A DNA stretch of 64,000 nucleotides from contig JAIUNJ010000004.1 in the NCBI GenBank assembly GCA_020161855.1, positions 1-64,000 of the forward strand. The letters are read 5' to 3'. Positions within the stretch are counted from its first letter, which is position 1. Each line of letters begins with the position of its first letter. The stretch is from Pseudomonadota bacterium. GTDB taxonomy: Bacteria; Pseudomonadota; Alphaproteobacteria; Rhizobiales; Aestuariivirgaceae. The translations under genes and the position numbers were made by a program. This document shows positions 25,334-35,059 of this stretch, in pieces. Below the pieces are notes generated by a model that was given only the letters and a program-made list of their open reading frames with translations, searched no databases and was not told where the DNA came from.

Positions 25334-26212
25334 TCACTCCGCCGCGATGGCGAAGCGTGATGAGCCGAGGCCTTCCTTGATGTGGCGGGCCAAAGCCTCC
25401 GTCGCCGGGCTGGCGCGGCCCGGTTTGCGAATGAGCCCGATCTCGAAAGCGCCGAGTTTCGGAAAGCCATCCTGTTCGCCCAGCACGCGCATGCCCGGCC
25501 TGATGCAGATTTCCGGCATGGCGCCGATGGCAAGTCCCTGCTGGACGGCGGCATTGATGGTGGCGGAGTTGGGACTGGAATAGGCAATCCGGTATTTCCG
25601 TTGAACGGAATCGAGTGCCGCCGTGGCGATGCGCCGCCAGGAGCAGGTGGCATGCGACACGGCCAGCGGCAGTGTCTCCAGCAGATGAGTCGAGTGGCGG
25701 GCCGAGGCCACCCAGAGCAGCTCCTCGCGGCGGACCGCCTCACCAACAATATGCGGTCCGCAGAAGGTGGCGATGGCCAGGTCGAATTCGCCACGTTTCA
25801 CCCGATGCGCCAGCGGCTCGCTGTTGGCACATTCGACATCGACCGTGACTTGCGGATGGGTGCGCGAAAAACGCGCCAGGATTTCCGGCAGGAACACATC
25901 GGCATAGTCGTCCGGCGTGCCGAACCGCACGGTGCCCGTGATGTCGGGCTTGGCGAAGGTCGAAACCGCTTCGTCACTCAGGGCCACAATGCGGCGGGCA
26001 TAGTCGATCAATCTCTCGCCATCGTGGGTGAAGCGCATGCCACGCCCGTCCTTGGCGAAGAGCGGCCGGCCCAGCTGCTCCTCAAGGCGTTTCATCTGCA
26101 TGGAAACGGCCGACTGGGTCTTGTGCACATCTTCGGCGGCACGCGTGAAGCTGCCGGCGTCGACGATGGCGAGGAAGGTCTTGAGCTGGTCGACATCGAG
26201 GGGGTGGATCAT
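25334..26212 (-). CDS. LysR-family transcriptional regulator
   Basis: About 292 residues. N-terminal winged helix (LDVDQLKTFLAIVDAGSFTR, AAEDVHKTQSAVSMQMKRLE) and C-terminal substrate-binding domain (TVRFGTPDDYADVFLPEILA). ATG 26212 is preferred to an upstream TTG. It is divergent from the DUF1127 gene at 26341; TGATCAAT occurs at 26212-26219 and within ATTGATCAAT (26257-26266), a candidate binding site. LysR proteins usually regulate their divergent neighbour, here DUF1127. The effector is unknown. Confidence 0.92.
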   Translation of the reverse strand: MIHPLDVDQLKTFLAIVDAGSFTRAAEDVHKTQSAVSMQMKRLEEQLGRPLFAKDGRGMRFTHDGERLIDYARRIVALSDEAVSTFAKPDITGTVRFGTPDDYADVFLPEILARFSRTHPQVTVDVECANSEPLAHRVKRGEFDLAIATFCGPHIVGEAVRREELLWVASARHSTHLLETLPLAVSHATCSWRRIATAALDSVQRKYRIAYSSPNSATINAAVQQGLAIGAMPEICIRPGMRVLGEQDGFPKLGAFEIGLIRKPGRASPATEALARHIKEGLGSSRFAIAAE

Positions 26213-26256
26213 GATCAATCACCTTTCGTGATCGAATTATAAAATACATTCGTTGG

Positions 26257-26266
26257 ATTGATCAAT
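26257..26266. promoter_or_regulatory. Palindrome in the LysR-DUF1127 divergent spacer
   Basis: ATTGATCAAT is perfectly self-complementary. The 8-base core TGATCAAT recurs across the LysR start (26212-26219). It lies between the two divergent starts, where a LysR regulator would bind, but it is short and may be chance. Confidence 0.35.
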
Positions 26267-26340
26267 CGCTTTCTGCGACAAACATGGAGACCAAGGCCGC
26301 AGACGCTCTCGCCTGCAGGCCACCGATCAAGGAGACGACC

Positions 26341-26601
26341 ATGCGTTCCTATGCCCAATTCGAAGCTTCCGCCCATGATGCCGGCTGGGGCGGCGGACTG
26401 CTCGTCCGCTGGGTCCGCAACTGGCGAGCCCACCGTGCTGTTGTCAGGCTCGGTGACATGGACGACCGCATGCTGCGCGATATCGGCGTCAGCCGTGATG
26501 ACCTGCAATGGGCCAGGGCCCTGCCGCTCAGCGTCAACGCCGTGCTGGCGCTGGAGGAGCGGGGCCGCCTGCGCCGCCAGGGCGCGTTCAGGAAGGACTG
26601 A
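26341..26601 (+). CDS. DUF1127 protein (86 residues)
   Basis: A small basic protein: MRSYAQFEASAHDAGWGGG, WVRNWRAHRAVVRLGDMDD, RMLRDIGVSRDDLQWA, with the DUF1127 core L-x-x-M-D-D-x-x-L-x-D-I-G-V-S-R-D. AAGGAGACGACC precedes the ATG (strong ribosome-binding site). It is divergent from a LysR gene and ends base-to-base with the convergent DUF937 gene (26601/26602). The function is unknown; family members have been linked to RNA binding. Confidence 0.88.
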   Translation: MRSYAQFEASAHDAGWGGGLLVRWVRNWRAHRAVVRLGDMDDRMLRDIGVSRDDLQWARALPLSVNAVLALEERGRLRRQGAFRKD

Positions 26602-27486
26602 TCAGCGGCGGCGCAGGGCCTTGTCCACCGAGTTCAGCAGGTCATCGGCGACATTGCCGCTGGACGTGCCGCCGCCCAGCATATCGTCAAGCGTCTTGCG
26701 CCCGCGGTCAGCACCGGCACGCCGGTTCTCGGGCGATGCGCCGCCACCGAAGATGTCCTTGAGGATGTCGCCCATCTGATCGGCGGGCACCTGTTTGGTC
26801 ACGACCTTTCCGCCCTGGCCGCCACTGAGGATGTCGCTCAGGATATCTTCAAGCGGGTTGGCAGCTCCGCCGGAAGAGGGAGCCGATCTCCGCGGTGCAG
26901 GCGCGCGGCCACCGCCACCGCCGAGAATGTCGCCCAGGATATCGCCCAGCCCGCCACCACCGCCGGGCGCCTTCTTTGCTCCGCCGCCGAGAATGTCACC
27001 GAGGATGTCGCCGAGACCGCCGCCGCCTCCGGAAGCCGGACGTGTGCCGCCACCCAGGACTTCACCGAGAATATCGCCCAGCCCACCACCACCCGAGCCG
27101 CCACCAGCGCCCATGCGCTTGGCCATCTGGGCCACGACGATGGAAGCCACGATCGGCAGGAGTTTCTTGAGCACGGCTGCGCCAATGCCGGATGAAGCAG
27201 AGAGTTGCTGCGCCATCTCACGGCTGACGTCCTTCGATCCAAAGATCTGGCCCAGGATTTCATCGCCCTGCGGCTTGGCTTGGTCAAAGCTCACGGTATC
27301 CGGATCATCCAGGCCGCCGCCGCCGAGGCCGCTCCTGAGCACGGATTTCATAATGTCCTGCAGGCCGTCCGGCGACTGGGCACTGCGGCGCATGCCGGCG
27401 GCCACCACCGGCACCAGCGCGTCCAGTGCGGCGCGCGTCTGCTGATCGTTGAGGCCGAATTGCTGGCCGATTGCTGAAATATCCAT
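26602..27486 (-). CDS. DUF937 protein with glycine-rich DIL repeats
   Basis: 294 residues. DUF937 core (about 1-130): IGQQFGLNDQQTRAALDALV, MKSVLRSGLGGGG, LPIVASIVVAQMAKRMGAGG. The C-terminal half is six or so repeats of a [G4-5]LGDILG[D/E][I/V]LGGG unit, decaying towards NPLEDILSDILSGG, MGDILKDIFGGG and LDDMLGGG. Glycine hinges around amphipathic DIL helices suggest a low-complexity, perhaps self-assembling, tail. DUF937 proteins are widespread with no firm function. GGAGGAGAT lies before the ATG. Co-directional with the next DUF937 gene, 4 bases apart. Confidence 0.82.
   Translation of the reverse strand: MDISAIGQQFGLNDQQTRAALDALVPVVAAGMRRSAQSPDGLQDIMKSVLRSGLGGGGLDDPDTVSFDQAKPQGDEILGQIFGSKDVSREMAQQLSASSGIGAAVLKKLLPIVASIVVAQMAKRMGAGGGSGGGGLGDILGEVLGGGTRPASGGGGGLGDILGDILGGGAKKAPGGGGGLGDILGDILGGGGGRAPAPRRSAPSSGGAANPLEDILSDILSGGQGGKVVTKQVPADQMGDILKDIFGGGASPENRRAGADRGRKTLDDMLGGGTSSGNVADDLLNSVDKALRRR
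26905..27110. repeat. Tandem ~60-70 bp repeats within the DUF937 gene
   Basis: Three near-copies of a GC-rich unit (around 26910-26968, 26980-27036 and 27050-27105) encode the GGGGLGDILGDILGGG repeats. They lie in frame, so copy-number change would alter the tail length without a frameshift. Confidence 0.7.
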
Positions 27487-27490
27487 GGGT

Positions 27491-28129
27491 CTATCTCCTC
27501 CCGGTGAGAATGTCTTTGAAGATGTCGTCGAGGCCAGGGCGCTTTGTCCGGCGTTTGGTCGTCCGCCGCCGGCGCGTCGAATAGGTATAGCGGCGGCGTC
27601 TGCGCTTGGGTGCGAGTTGGCGTTGCACGCCTTGCAGCAGACCCTTGAGCAGGGCCGCGATGATGATGGAGATGAGCCCGCCGCCGGAACTGCCTGTTTC
27701 CGCCGCTTTGACCGCACCGCCTGCGAAGCTCTGGGCATTGCTGGCGGCGAGCACGGCCAACACGCTGACGGCGCTGATCGCCGCTGCCTTTGTCTCGCCA
27801 TCGCTGCTGGCACCCAGCGACTTCGCAGCACCGCCTTTCGAGCCATAGAGATCGCTGAGGACGGCAGCGCCGTCACCCAGGGCTTCGGTGCCGGTCATCG
27901 CATCGACATCGTCCAGATCGGACGTGTCGCCGCCGTCCTCAAGAAGATCGAGCAGGCTGTCGAAAGCCTCGGGGTCCGCTGCCGCCTTCTCTTTCAGTCT
28001 GGTGGCGATCCTGGGCGCATAGGCGCTAATCAGCTTGCCAGTCTCCGCTTCGGACAGGCCGGTGGCGCGCGCCGCGTTCGCAAAGAACTGCCCTCCCTGT
28101 GCCGCAGAGAGAATGTCTGTGATCGCCAT
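27491..28129 (-). CDS. DUF937 protein with arginine/lysine-rich C-terminus
   Basis: 212 residues, second DUF937 protein of a pair. N-terminal MAITDILSAAQGGQFFANAA; a central acidic stretch (DGGDTSDLDDVDAM); a hydrophobic stretch (SGGGLISIIIAALLKGLLQ) that may be membrane-active; and an Arg/Lys tail (KRRRRRYTYSTRRRRTTKRR) followed by LDDIFKDILTG. The hydrophobic and basic ends suggest binding to membrane or nucleic acid. It lies 4 bases upstream of the glycine-repeat gene and 3 bases after MATE in the same direction. Unknown role. Confidence 0.8.
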   Translation of the reverse strand: MAITDILSAAQGGQFFANAARATGLSEAETGKLISAYAPRIATRLKEKAAADPEAFDSLLDLLEDGGDTSDLDDVDAMTGTEALGDGAAVLSDLYGSKGGAAKSLGASSDGETKAAAISAVSVLAVLAASNAQSFAGGAVKAAETGSSGGGLISIIIAALLKGLLQGVQRQLAPKRRRRRYTYSTRRRRTTKRRTKRPGLDDIFKDILTGRR

Positions 28130-28132
28130 CTA

Positions 28133-29482
28133 TCAGGACGCCCCGGTTTCAAGTTCGCGGACGATCCTAGTGGCCATGGCCACCGATGCAACGCCAAATG
28201 CAATGGAGCCGATGCCGACCATGGCCATCAGGCCTTCCACCCCTGCAAGGGCTGCGCCCATCATGGCAAAGGGAATGGTGCCGATCGTGGCCTTGCCCCA
28301 GTTGAACCACGTCGAAAGCGCGGGGCGGCCGAGATTGTTGAAAGCCGCGTTGGCGACGAACTGCGCTCCGGCAAAGGCCCAGGTGACACCGATCCATGTG
28401 CAGAAGAAATCAACGATTTCGCGCGTACGTCCAGACGCCAGGAAGGCTTCCGAAATATGGTGGCGGAAGATGTAAAGCAGGGCCGAGGTGAGAAGCGTAT
28501 AGGCGAGGGCGAATTTCAGGCCATCCCACAGGGTCTGACGCACACGGGGAAAGTTCCGCGCGCCGAAGTTCTGCCCGATGATCGGGCCCACTGCGCCGGA
28601 CAGGGCGAAGATGATGCCATAGGCCACCGGCACGATCCGCCCGATGATGGCCGAGGCGGCGACGGCTTCTTCTCCGAAGGGGGCCACGGCATAGGTGGTG
28701 TAGGCCACCGTGAACGGCGTGGCCAGTTGTGTGAGGATGGCCGGAAGAGCGATGGCCCAGATCGGGCGGAAATCACGGCGCAGGCCCGCAAACGACAACC
28801 GCCTCAGGAAGTGATGCCTGCGGACGAGGCCATGAAGGCCGAAGAACAGCGCGGTGCTATTGGCAATCACATGCGCCACCGCGGCACCGTGAATGCCCCA
28901 GCCGAGGCCAAAGATCATGATGGGATCCATGATGAAGGTGGCCACTGCCGAGCCCAGCGTCACAAACATGGCGCGGCTTGGGTCGCCGATGCCGCGCAGG
29001 CAGAAGGAGCAGCAGACCGCGACGGCCAGCATGATGAAGCCCGGCGAGAGGATGCGGATATAGTCGGTGGCAAGCGCCAGGGCGCGGCCGGAAGCACCGA
29101 GAAAACCGAGGATCTGTGGCGCAAAGACCGCAACGGCGATGGTGTAGAGGCTGGAGACGATCAGGGTGAAGGTGACGGTGCTGGTGGCGAAATCGCGCGC
29201 CCGCTCCGCGTCACCCGCGCCCATGCTGCGGGAGACCAATGCCGCCGCCGCGATGCCGATGCCGAGGCTGGCCGAGAGATTGGTGAAAGCCAGTGTTCCG
29301 GCAAAGCCGATGGCCGCCGTGATGCTCGTGTCACCGAGGAGGCTGAGGAAAAAGAGATCGGCCAGATCGGCGGCAAACATCATCATCAGGCCGACCGCGC
29401 CGGTGAGCGTCATCACCACCACATGGCGCATGATCGAGCCCTGCAGGAAGACCGCGTGGCGCGGGTTTGCTGCGGTGCTCAC
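28133..29482 (-). CDS. MATE-family multidrug efflux transporter
   Basis: 449 residues with about twelve membrane helices in two halves. Typical MATE features include GAVGLMMMFAADLADLFFLS near the start, SLGIGIAAAALVSRSMGAGD and AVGPIIGQNFGARNF in the second half. Sodium- or proton-driven export of cationic compounds is the family role; substrate unknown. The start overlaps the HAD hydrolase stop by 4 bases. Confidence 0.92.
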   Translation of the reverse strand: MSTAANPRHAVFLQGSIMRHVVVMTLTGAVGLMMMFAADLADLFFLSLLGDTSITAAIGFAGTLAFTNLSASLGIGIAAAALVSRSMGAGDAERARDFATSTVTFTLIVSSLYTIAVAVFAPQILGFLGASGRALALATDYIRILSPGFIMLAVAVCCSFCLRGIGDPSRAMFVTLGSAVATFIMDPIMIFGLGWGIHGAAVAHVIANSTALFFGLHGLVRRHHFLRRLSFAGLRRDFRPIWAIALPAILTQLATPFTVAYTTYAVAPFGEEAVAASAIIGRIVPVAYGIIFALSGAVGPIIGQNFGARNFPRVRQTLWDGLKFALAYTLLTSALLYIFRHHISEAFLASGRTREIVDFFCTWIGVTWAFAGAQFVANAAFNNLGRPALSTWFNWGKATIGTIPFAMMGAALAGVEGLMAMVGIGSIAFGVASVAMATRIVRELETGAS

Positions 29483-30099
29483 AGCGAGAAACCGAGGCTG
29501 CGACCCTCGGCAATGAGAAGGGCCGGATTGCGGTAGTGATGGCCGACGAGCCCTGCAAGCCTTGCCCCCTCCACATTCGATTTCTTGTCATCGATGAACC
29601 AGCAGCGCGACGGGGTCTTGCCGAGGGATTCAACAAGGCGGGAGAAGCTGCGCGGATCCGGCTTCTTGGTGCCGAACTCATAGGAGCAGAAGCGCTGCTG
29701 GAAGATCAGGGCGGCCTCCGGCAGAAGTGACTCGAGGTTGTTCTTCACGATGGGACCGTTGTTCGTATAGATCGCGATCTCGGCCTGGGCCTTGAGCAGG
29801 GCCGCGACCACCAGCACCTCGGTATTGGGCGCCATGGCATGACGACGCGCTTCGACCCATTCCCGTTCGCTGATCGGATAGCCGAGGCGGCGGCCGAACT
29901 CCCGGAGATATTCTGACGGATCGGGAAAATCGCCAGAGTCCGCCGCTTCCTCGAAGCCGGAATCCCACAACGCAGCCCGCACGTCGCGCGCCGTCGTTCC
30001 CGCCAGGGCCGCCAGATAGCGCAGGCGGCTTCCCACGGTGTAGTGACACAGCACATCATCCATGTCGAAGATGACAAGCTCGGGCCGGGATGCCGACAC
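29479..30099 (-). CDS. HAD-superfamily hydrolase
   Basis: 206 residues. Motif I VIFDMDDVLCHY (nucleophile D11/D13), motif II YTNNGP, and motif III-IV KPDPRSF ... WFIDDKKSNVEGA. A phosphatase of unknown substrate with a helical cap, similar to the HAD-IA group (epoxide hydrolase N-terminal-like phosphatases). It sits between tldD and MATE in one directional run (31521-28133). Confidence 0.88.
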   Translation of the reverse strand: MSASRPELVIFDMDDVLCHYTVGSRLRYLAALAGTTARDVRAALWDSGFEEAADSGDFPDPSEYLREFGRRLGYPISEREWVEARRHAMAPNTEVLVVAALLKAQAEIAIYTNNGPIVKNNLESLLPEAALIFQQRFCSYEFGTKKPDPRSFSRLVESLGKTPSRCWFIDDKKSNVEGARLAGLVGHHYRNPALLIAEGRSLGFSL

Positions 30100-31521
30100 T
30101 CAGGCCGCCGTGCCGCCGACGGTCAGGCCATTGATGCGGAGCGTGGGCTGGCCGACGCCGACGGGAACGCCCTGGCCGTTCTTGCCGCAGGTGCCGATCC
30201 CCTTGTCGAGCGCAAGGTCGTTTCCGACCATGGCGATCTTCTTCAGGGCTTCGGCGCCCGCACCGATCAGGATCGCTCCTTTCACCGGGCGGGTGAGCTT
30301 ACCGTTCTCGATCACATAGGCTTCCGTCACGGTGAAGACGAATTTGCCGGAGGTGATGTCCACCTGCCCACCGCCGAAGGACTTGGCGAAAAGGCCGGTC
30401 TTCATCGAGGCGAGGATTTCATCAGGCGTGTGTTTGCCGTTGAGCATGTAGGTGTTGGTCATGCGTGGCATGGGAGCGTGAGCATAGGATTGCCGCCGGC
30501 CGTTGCCAGTGGGGGCAACACCCATGAGGCGCGCATTCATGCGGTCCTGCATGTAGCCCACGAGCACGCCGTTCTCGATCAATGTCGTGCAGTTCGATGC
30601 CGTTCCTTCGTCATCGATACTGATGGAGCCGCGCCGGTCGGGCAGGGTACCGTCGTCGACAACCGTCACTGAATCAGAGGCGATGCGCTGGCCCATGAGG
30701 CCGGCGAAGGCACTGGTGCCCTTGCGGTTGAAGTCGCCTTCGAGGCCGTGGCCAATCGCTTCATGCAACAGAATGCCGGGCCAGCCCGGCCCCAGCAGGA
30801 CATCCATTTCGCCTGCGGGGGCCGCTCCGGCCTCCAGCGCTACGAGGGCCTGGCGCAAGGCTTCCTGCGCCGCGCCCTGCCAGCGTTCCTCCGTCAGGTA
30901 CGTGAGCGGCAGGCCGCGGCCGCCGAAGCCATCGCCACCCTGTCCCTGCAGCTTGCCATTGTCAGTGGTGACCGAGACATTGAAACGCACCAGCGGGCGC
31001 ACATCGCGATAGACGCCGCCACCGGGACGGATGATCGTCACGTCCTGGAAGTCGCTGGCCAGCGACACCGACACCTGCCGCACCCGCTCGTCAAGGCCGC
31101 GGGCATAGCTGTCGACCTTCTGCAGCAGGGCCACCTTTTCGGCAAAGTCCATGGCGTTGGCGGGATTGAAGTCACCATAGAGCTTGCGGTTGGTGCGTTG
31201 CGGCTCGGCGCTGACATTGCGTGTCTGGCCGTGGCGGATCACCGTTTCGCAGGTTGCTGCCGCGCGCTTGAGGGCGTGGAGGGAAAGTTCCGAGGCGTGG
31301 GCATAGGCTGCCGTTTCGCCTGTCACGGCGCGCAGGCCGAAGCCCTGCGATTCATCGCTCGCCGCCGACTTGAGCTTGCCGTCGTCATAGACAAGGCCAT
31401 CGGTCTGGCGGCGCTCGATGAACAATTCGCCGTCATCGGCCTGAGCCAAGGCCTTCTGTACGAAGGATTGCAGATCGGATGTCTGCAGGTCGTCAAACTG
31501 GGGCAGGGCGAGTTCGCTCAT
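30100..31521 (-). CDS. tldD: TldD metalloprotease
   Basis: 473 residues, active-site subunit of the TldD/TldE protease. The zinc motif is H253-E254-x2-H257 in LLHEAIGHGLEGDF; the conserved LFAKSFGGGQVDITSGKFVF and GNGRRQSYAHAPMPRMTNTY follow. With PmbA (20818-22158) it processes leader peptides and degrades unstructured peptides. The stop is immediately before the HAD gene. In Hyphomicrobiales tldD and ialB commonly lie next to the cox operon, as here. Confidence 0.94.
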   Translation of the reverse strand: MSELALPQFDDLQTSDLQSFVQKALAQADDGELFIERRQTDGLVYDDGKLKSAASDESQGFGLRAVTGETAAYAHASELSLHALKRAAATCETVIRHGQTRNVSAEPQRTNRKLYGDFNPANAMDFAEKVALLQKVDSYARGLDERVRQVSVSLASDFQDVTIIRPGGGVYRDVRPLVRFNVSVTTDNGKLQGQGGDGFGGRGLPLTYLTEERWQGAAQEALRQALVALEAGAAPAGEMDVLLGPGWPGILLHEAIGHGLEGDFNRKGTSAFAGLMGQRIASDSVTVVDDGTLPDRRGSISIDDEGTASNCTTLIENGVLVGYMQDRMNARLMGVAPTGNGRRQSYAHAPMPRMTNTYMLNGKHTPDEILASMKTGLFAKSFGGGQVDITSGKFVFTVTEAYVIENGKLTRPVKGAILIGAGAEALKKIAMVGNDLALDKGIGTCGKNGQGVPVGVGQPTLRINGLTVGGTAA

Positions 31522-31554
31522 GGCTGAAGGCCTTTCAACTGAGCAGATAGATAA

Positions 31555-31586
31555 TGATAAAGGCCCGGACCTTCCAGCCCGGGCCT
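31555..31586 (-). terminator. Terminator after ialB
   Basis: Stem AGGCCCGG / CCGGGCCT (31561-31568 and 31579-31586) reading on the minus strand, then TTTAT. Lies between the ialB stop and tldD start. Confidence 0.6.
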
Positions 31587-31610
31587 GAACGTCCGGTCAA
31601 GATGCCGGGA

Positions 31611-32240
31611 TCAGAAACCGTCAAGGGCCTTAAGGCCGGCAGCAAAGCCTTCCAGTGAGATCTTGAGGGGGAAACCGTTGCCGGGCCGGTCATAGATATA
31701 GAAGGTTGCCTGGCTGCCCTTGCGGAACTTGTCGAGCGACTCGGCAGAGGCTTCACCTGCGGCTTCGCAGATCGGCGGAACACAGCGGTTGAAGATCATC
31801 GGCTTGGGAAGGGCCGCACCGTCGATTTCGATCGGGATGCCGGTGGGCAGGAAAACACCCATCGGGGCCATGACCTGCATGAACACCGCCGACTTATCGC
31901 CCTGTGAAATCTTGCGGACGATCACCGAGACGGCAACCTTTTCGTTCTTCTCGCTGTGGCTCTGCTGAACCATGCCGCAGGACTTGGCAGGCTTGCCGTC
32001 AGGTCCCTTGCCTTCGGTGCACTGGATCGCCCAGGCCCCATGTGTTGCGACAGTCTCGGCCTGGGGGCGCTGCCCGCCACCCTGCTGTGCGGGCTGGCCC
32101 TTGTTGGCGCGGGGCCCAAAGGTCTGCGCGCCTGTCGGCGGTGCCTGCGGGTCGCCCTTCTCGTCCTGGGCGAAGGCAGGTGTGGACAGAGAGAGCCCCG
32201 CCAGCGTGGCGAGGACAACAATGTAGCGCGTGATTCTCAC
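31611..32240 (-). CDS. Invasion-associated locus B (IalB) family exported protein
   Basis: About 209 residues. A signal peptide (RITRYIVVLATLAGLSLSTP, cut after AFA) is followed by a low-complexity Pro/Gln linker and an IalB domain (WAIQCTEGKGPDGKPAKSCG; APMGVFLPTGIPIEIDG; FNRCVPPICEAAG) with conserved cysteines likely disulfide-bonded. IalB homologues are common in Hyphomicrobiales, including non-pathogens; the molecular function is unknown. No ATG is available; a GTG at 32240 is the best start. Confidence 0.78.
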   Translation of the reverse strand: MRITRYIVVLATLAGLSLSTPAFAQDEKGDPQAPPTGAQTFGPRANKGQPAQQGGGQRPQAETVATHGAWAIQCTEGKGPDGKPAKSCGMVQQSHSEKNEKVAVSVIVRKISQGDKSAVFMQVMAPMGVFLPTGIPIEIDGAALPKPMIFNRCVPPICEAAGEASAESLDKFRKGSQATFYIYDRPGNGFPLKISLEGFAAGLKALDGF

Positions 32241-32491
32241 GATCCTTGCGTCCTTGTAGGTTTGCCCGCTCTTAGCCCTGGGATTCCGGCCTTGCAAGCA
32301 GCTTGGGAGAGAGGCGTTTTGCCGTCAAATGCGGCGGAAATCCGGCTTCCGATCAACGCCTTGACTGAACGACGTTTTGCCGCGCCCCGTTGTGTTGCAG
32401 GGTGTGGCGGAATGTGGTTCACCATGCCAGATTTCTGTGCGCAGGGCTGCCAGGGTGGTATGCGCACTCGTTGCAGAGGGACAACATAGCA

Positions 32492-33379
32492 ATGATGACC
32501 AAATCTTGGGGCCGTGCACTGGTTGCGATGCTCGCCATGATGCTGGCGCCGGTCTCTGCCCTCGCGGCTGCGGGCATCGCCGTCGATGGCCAGATCGGCT
32601 TTCAGGACGCGGTGACGCCCGTCGCCGAGTATATTCACTGGTTCCACAACATCCTGCTCGTCATCATCACCGTCATTGTCGTGTTCGTGCTGGGCCTGTT
32701 GCTCTATGTGATGTGGCGCTTCAACGCCAAGGCGAACCCGGTTCCGTCAAAGACTACACATCACGCCCTCCTTGAAGTGGCGTGGACGGTCATCCCGATC
32801 ATCATCCTTGTGGTCATTGCCATTCCCTCGCTCCGTCTTCTCTATCTGCAGCGCGACATTCCGGTCGCAGACATGACGATCAAGGCCATCGGCAACCCCG
32901 GCTGGAACTGGACCTACCAGTATCCTGATCTCGGCATCGAGAATGACGAGCCCAAGGTGTCCTTCATCCAGAACCTGCTGCCCGAGGATCAGGCCAAGGC
33001 CAAGAATGTTCCTTATCTGCTGGCGGCTGACGTCCCGATGGTGGTTCCTGTAAATAAGACCGTGAAGATGATCATTACGTCCGATCCGGCGGGCATCATT
33101 CACGCCTGGACCATTCCATCCTTCGGCATGAAAATCGACGCCGTTCCGGGCCGCCTCAACGAAGACTGGTTCAAGGCCACGCGCGAAGGCGTCTACTATG
33201 GCCAGTGCTCAGAGCTTTGCGGCAAGAACCATGCCTTCATGCCGATCGAGGTGTGGGTCGTCGATGACGCCAAGTTCAAGGCCTGGTCCGACTTCGTGCT
33301 GACCGGCCCCGATGACGCCGCCCTTCAGGACTTCCTCAAGACCATCATGCCGGCCCAGCCGATGATGGCCTCCAACTGA
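32492..33379 (+). CDS. coxB: Cytochrome c oxidase subunit II
   Basis: 295 residues. Signal peptide (to AAA near residue 26), two membrane helices (~52-75 and ~93-112), then the cupredoxin-like CuA domain. The CuA ligands appear as HAWTIPSFGM (His) and QCSELCGKNHAFM (Cys, Glu, Cys, His, Met). It accepts electrons from cytochrome c and passes them to subunit I. First gene of the aa3 oxidase operon. ATG 32492 (a double ATG) starts the usual leader. Confidence 0.96.
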   Translation: MMTKSWGRALVAMLAMMLAPVSALAAAGIAVDGQIGFQDAVTPVAEYIHWFHNILLVIITVIVVFVLGLLLYVMWRFNAKANPVPSKTTHHALLEVAWTVIPIIILVVIAIPSLRLLYLQRDIPVADMTIKAIGNPGWNWTYQYPDLGIENDEPKVSFIQNLLPEDQAKAKNVPYLLAADVPMVVPVNKTVKMIITSDPAGIIHAWTIPSFGMKIDAVPGRLNEDWFKATREGVYYGQCSELCGKNHAFMPIEVWVVDDAKFKAWSDFVLTGPDDAALQDFLKTIMPAQPMMASN

Positions 33380-33394
33380 TATTCGCGAGGCTAG

Positions 33395-35056
<1,662 letters not shown>

Positions 35057-35059
35057 GGA

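Noticed and set aside
26905..27110. CRISPR-like repeat array
   Set aside because: The repeats lie in frame inside a gene, are contiguous without unique spacers, and encode glycine-DIL units.
27449..29536. 695-residue plus-strand open frame
   Set aside because: Runs antisense to DUF937 and MATE, is rich in Gly/Asp/Arg with no motif; a by-product of high GC content.
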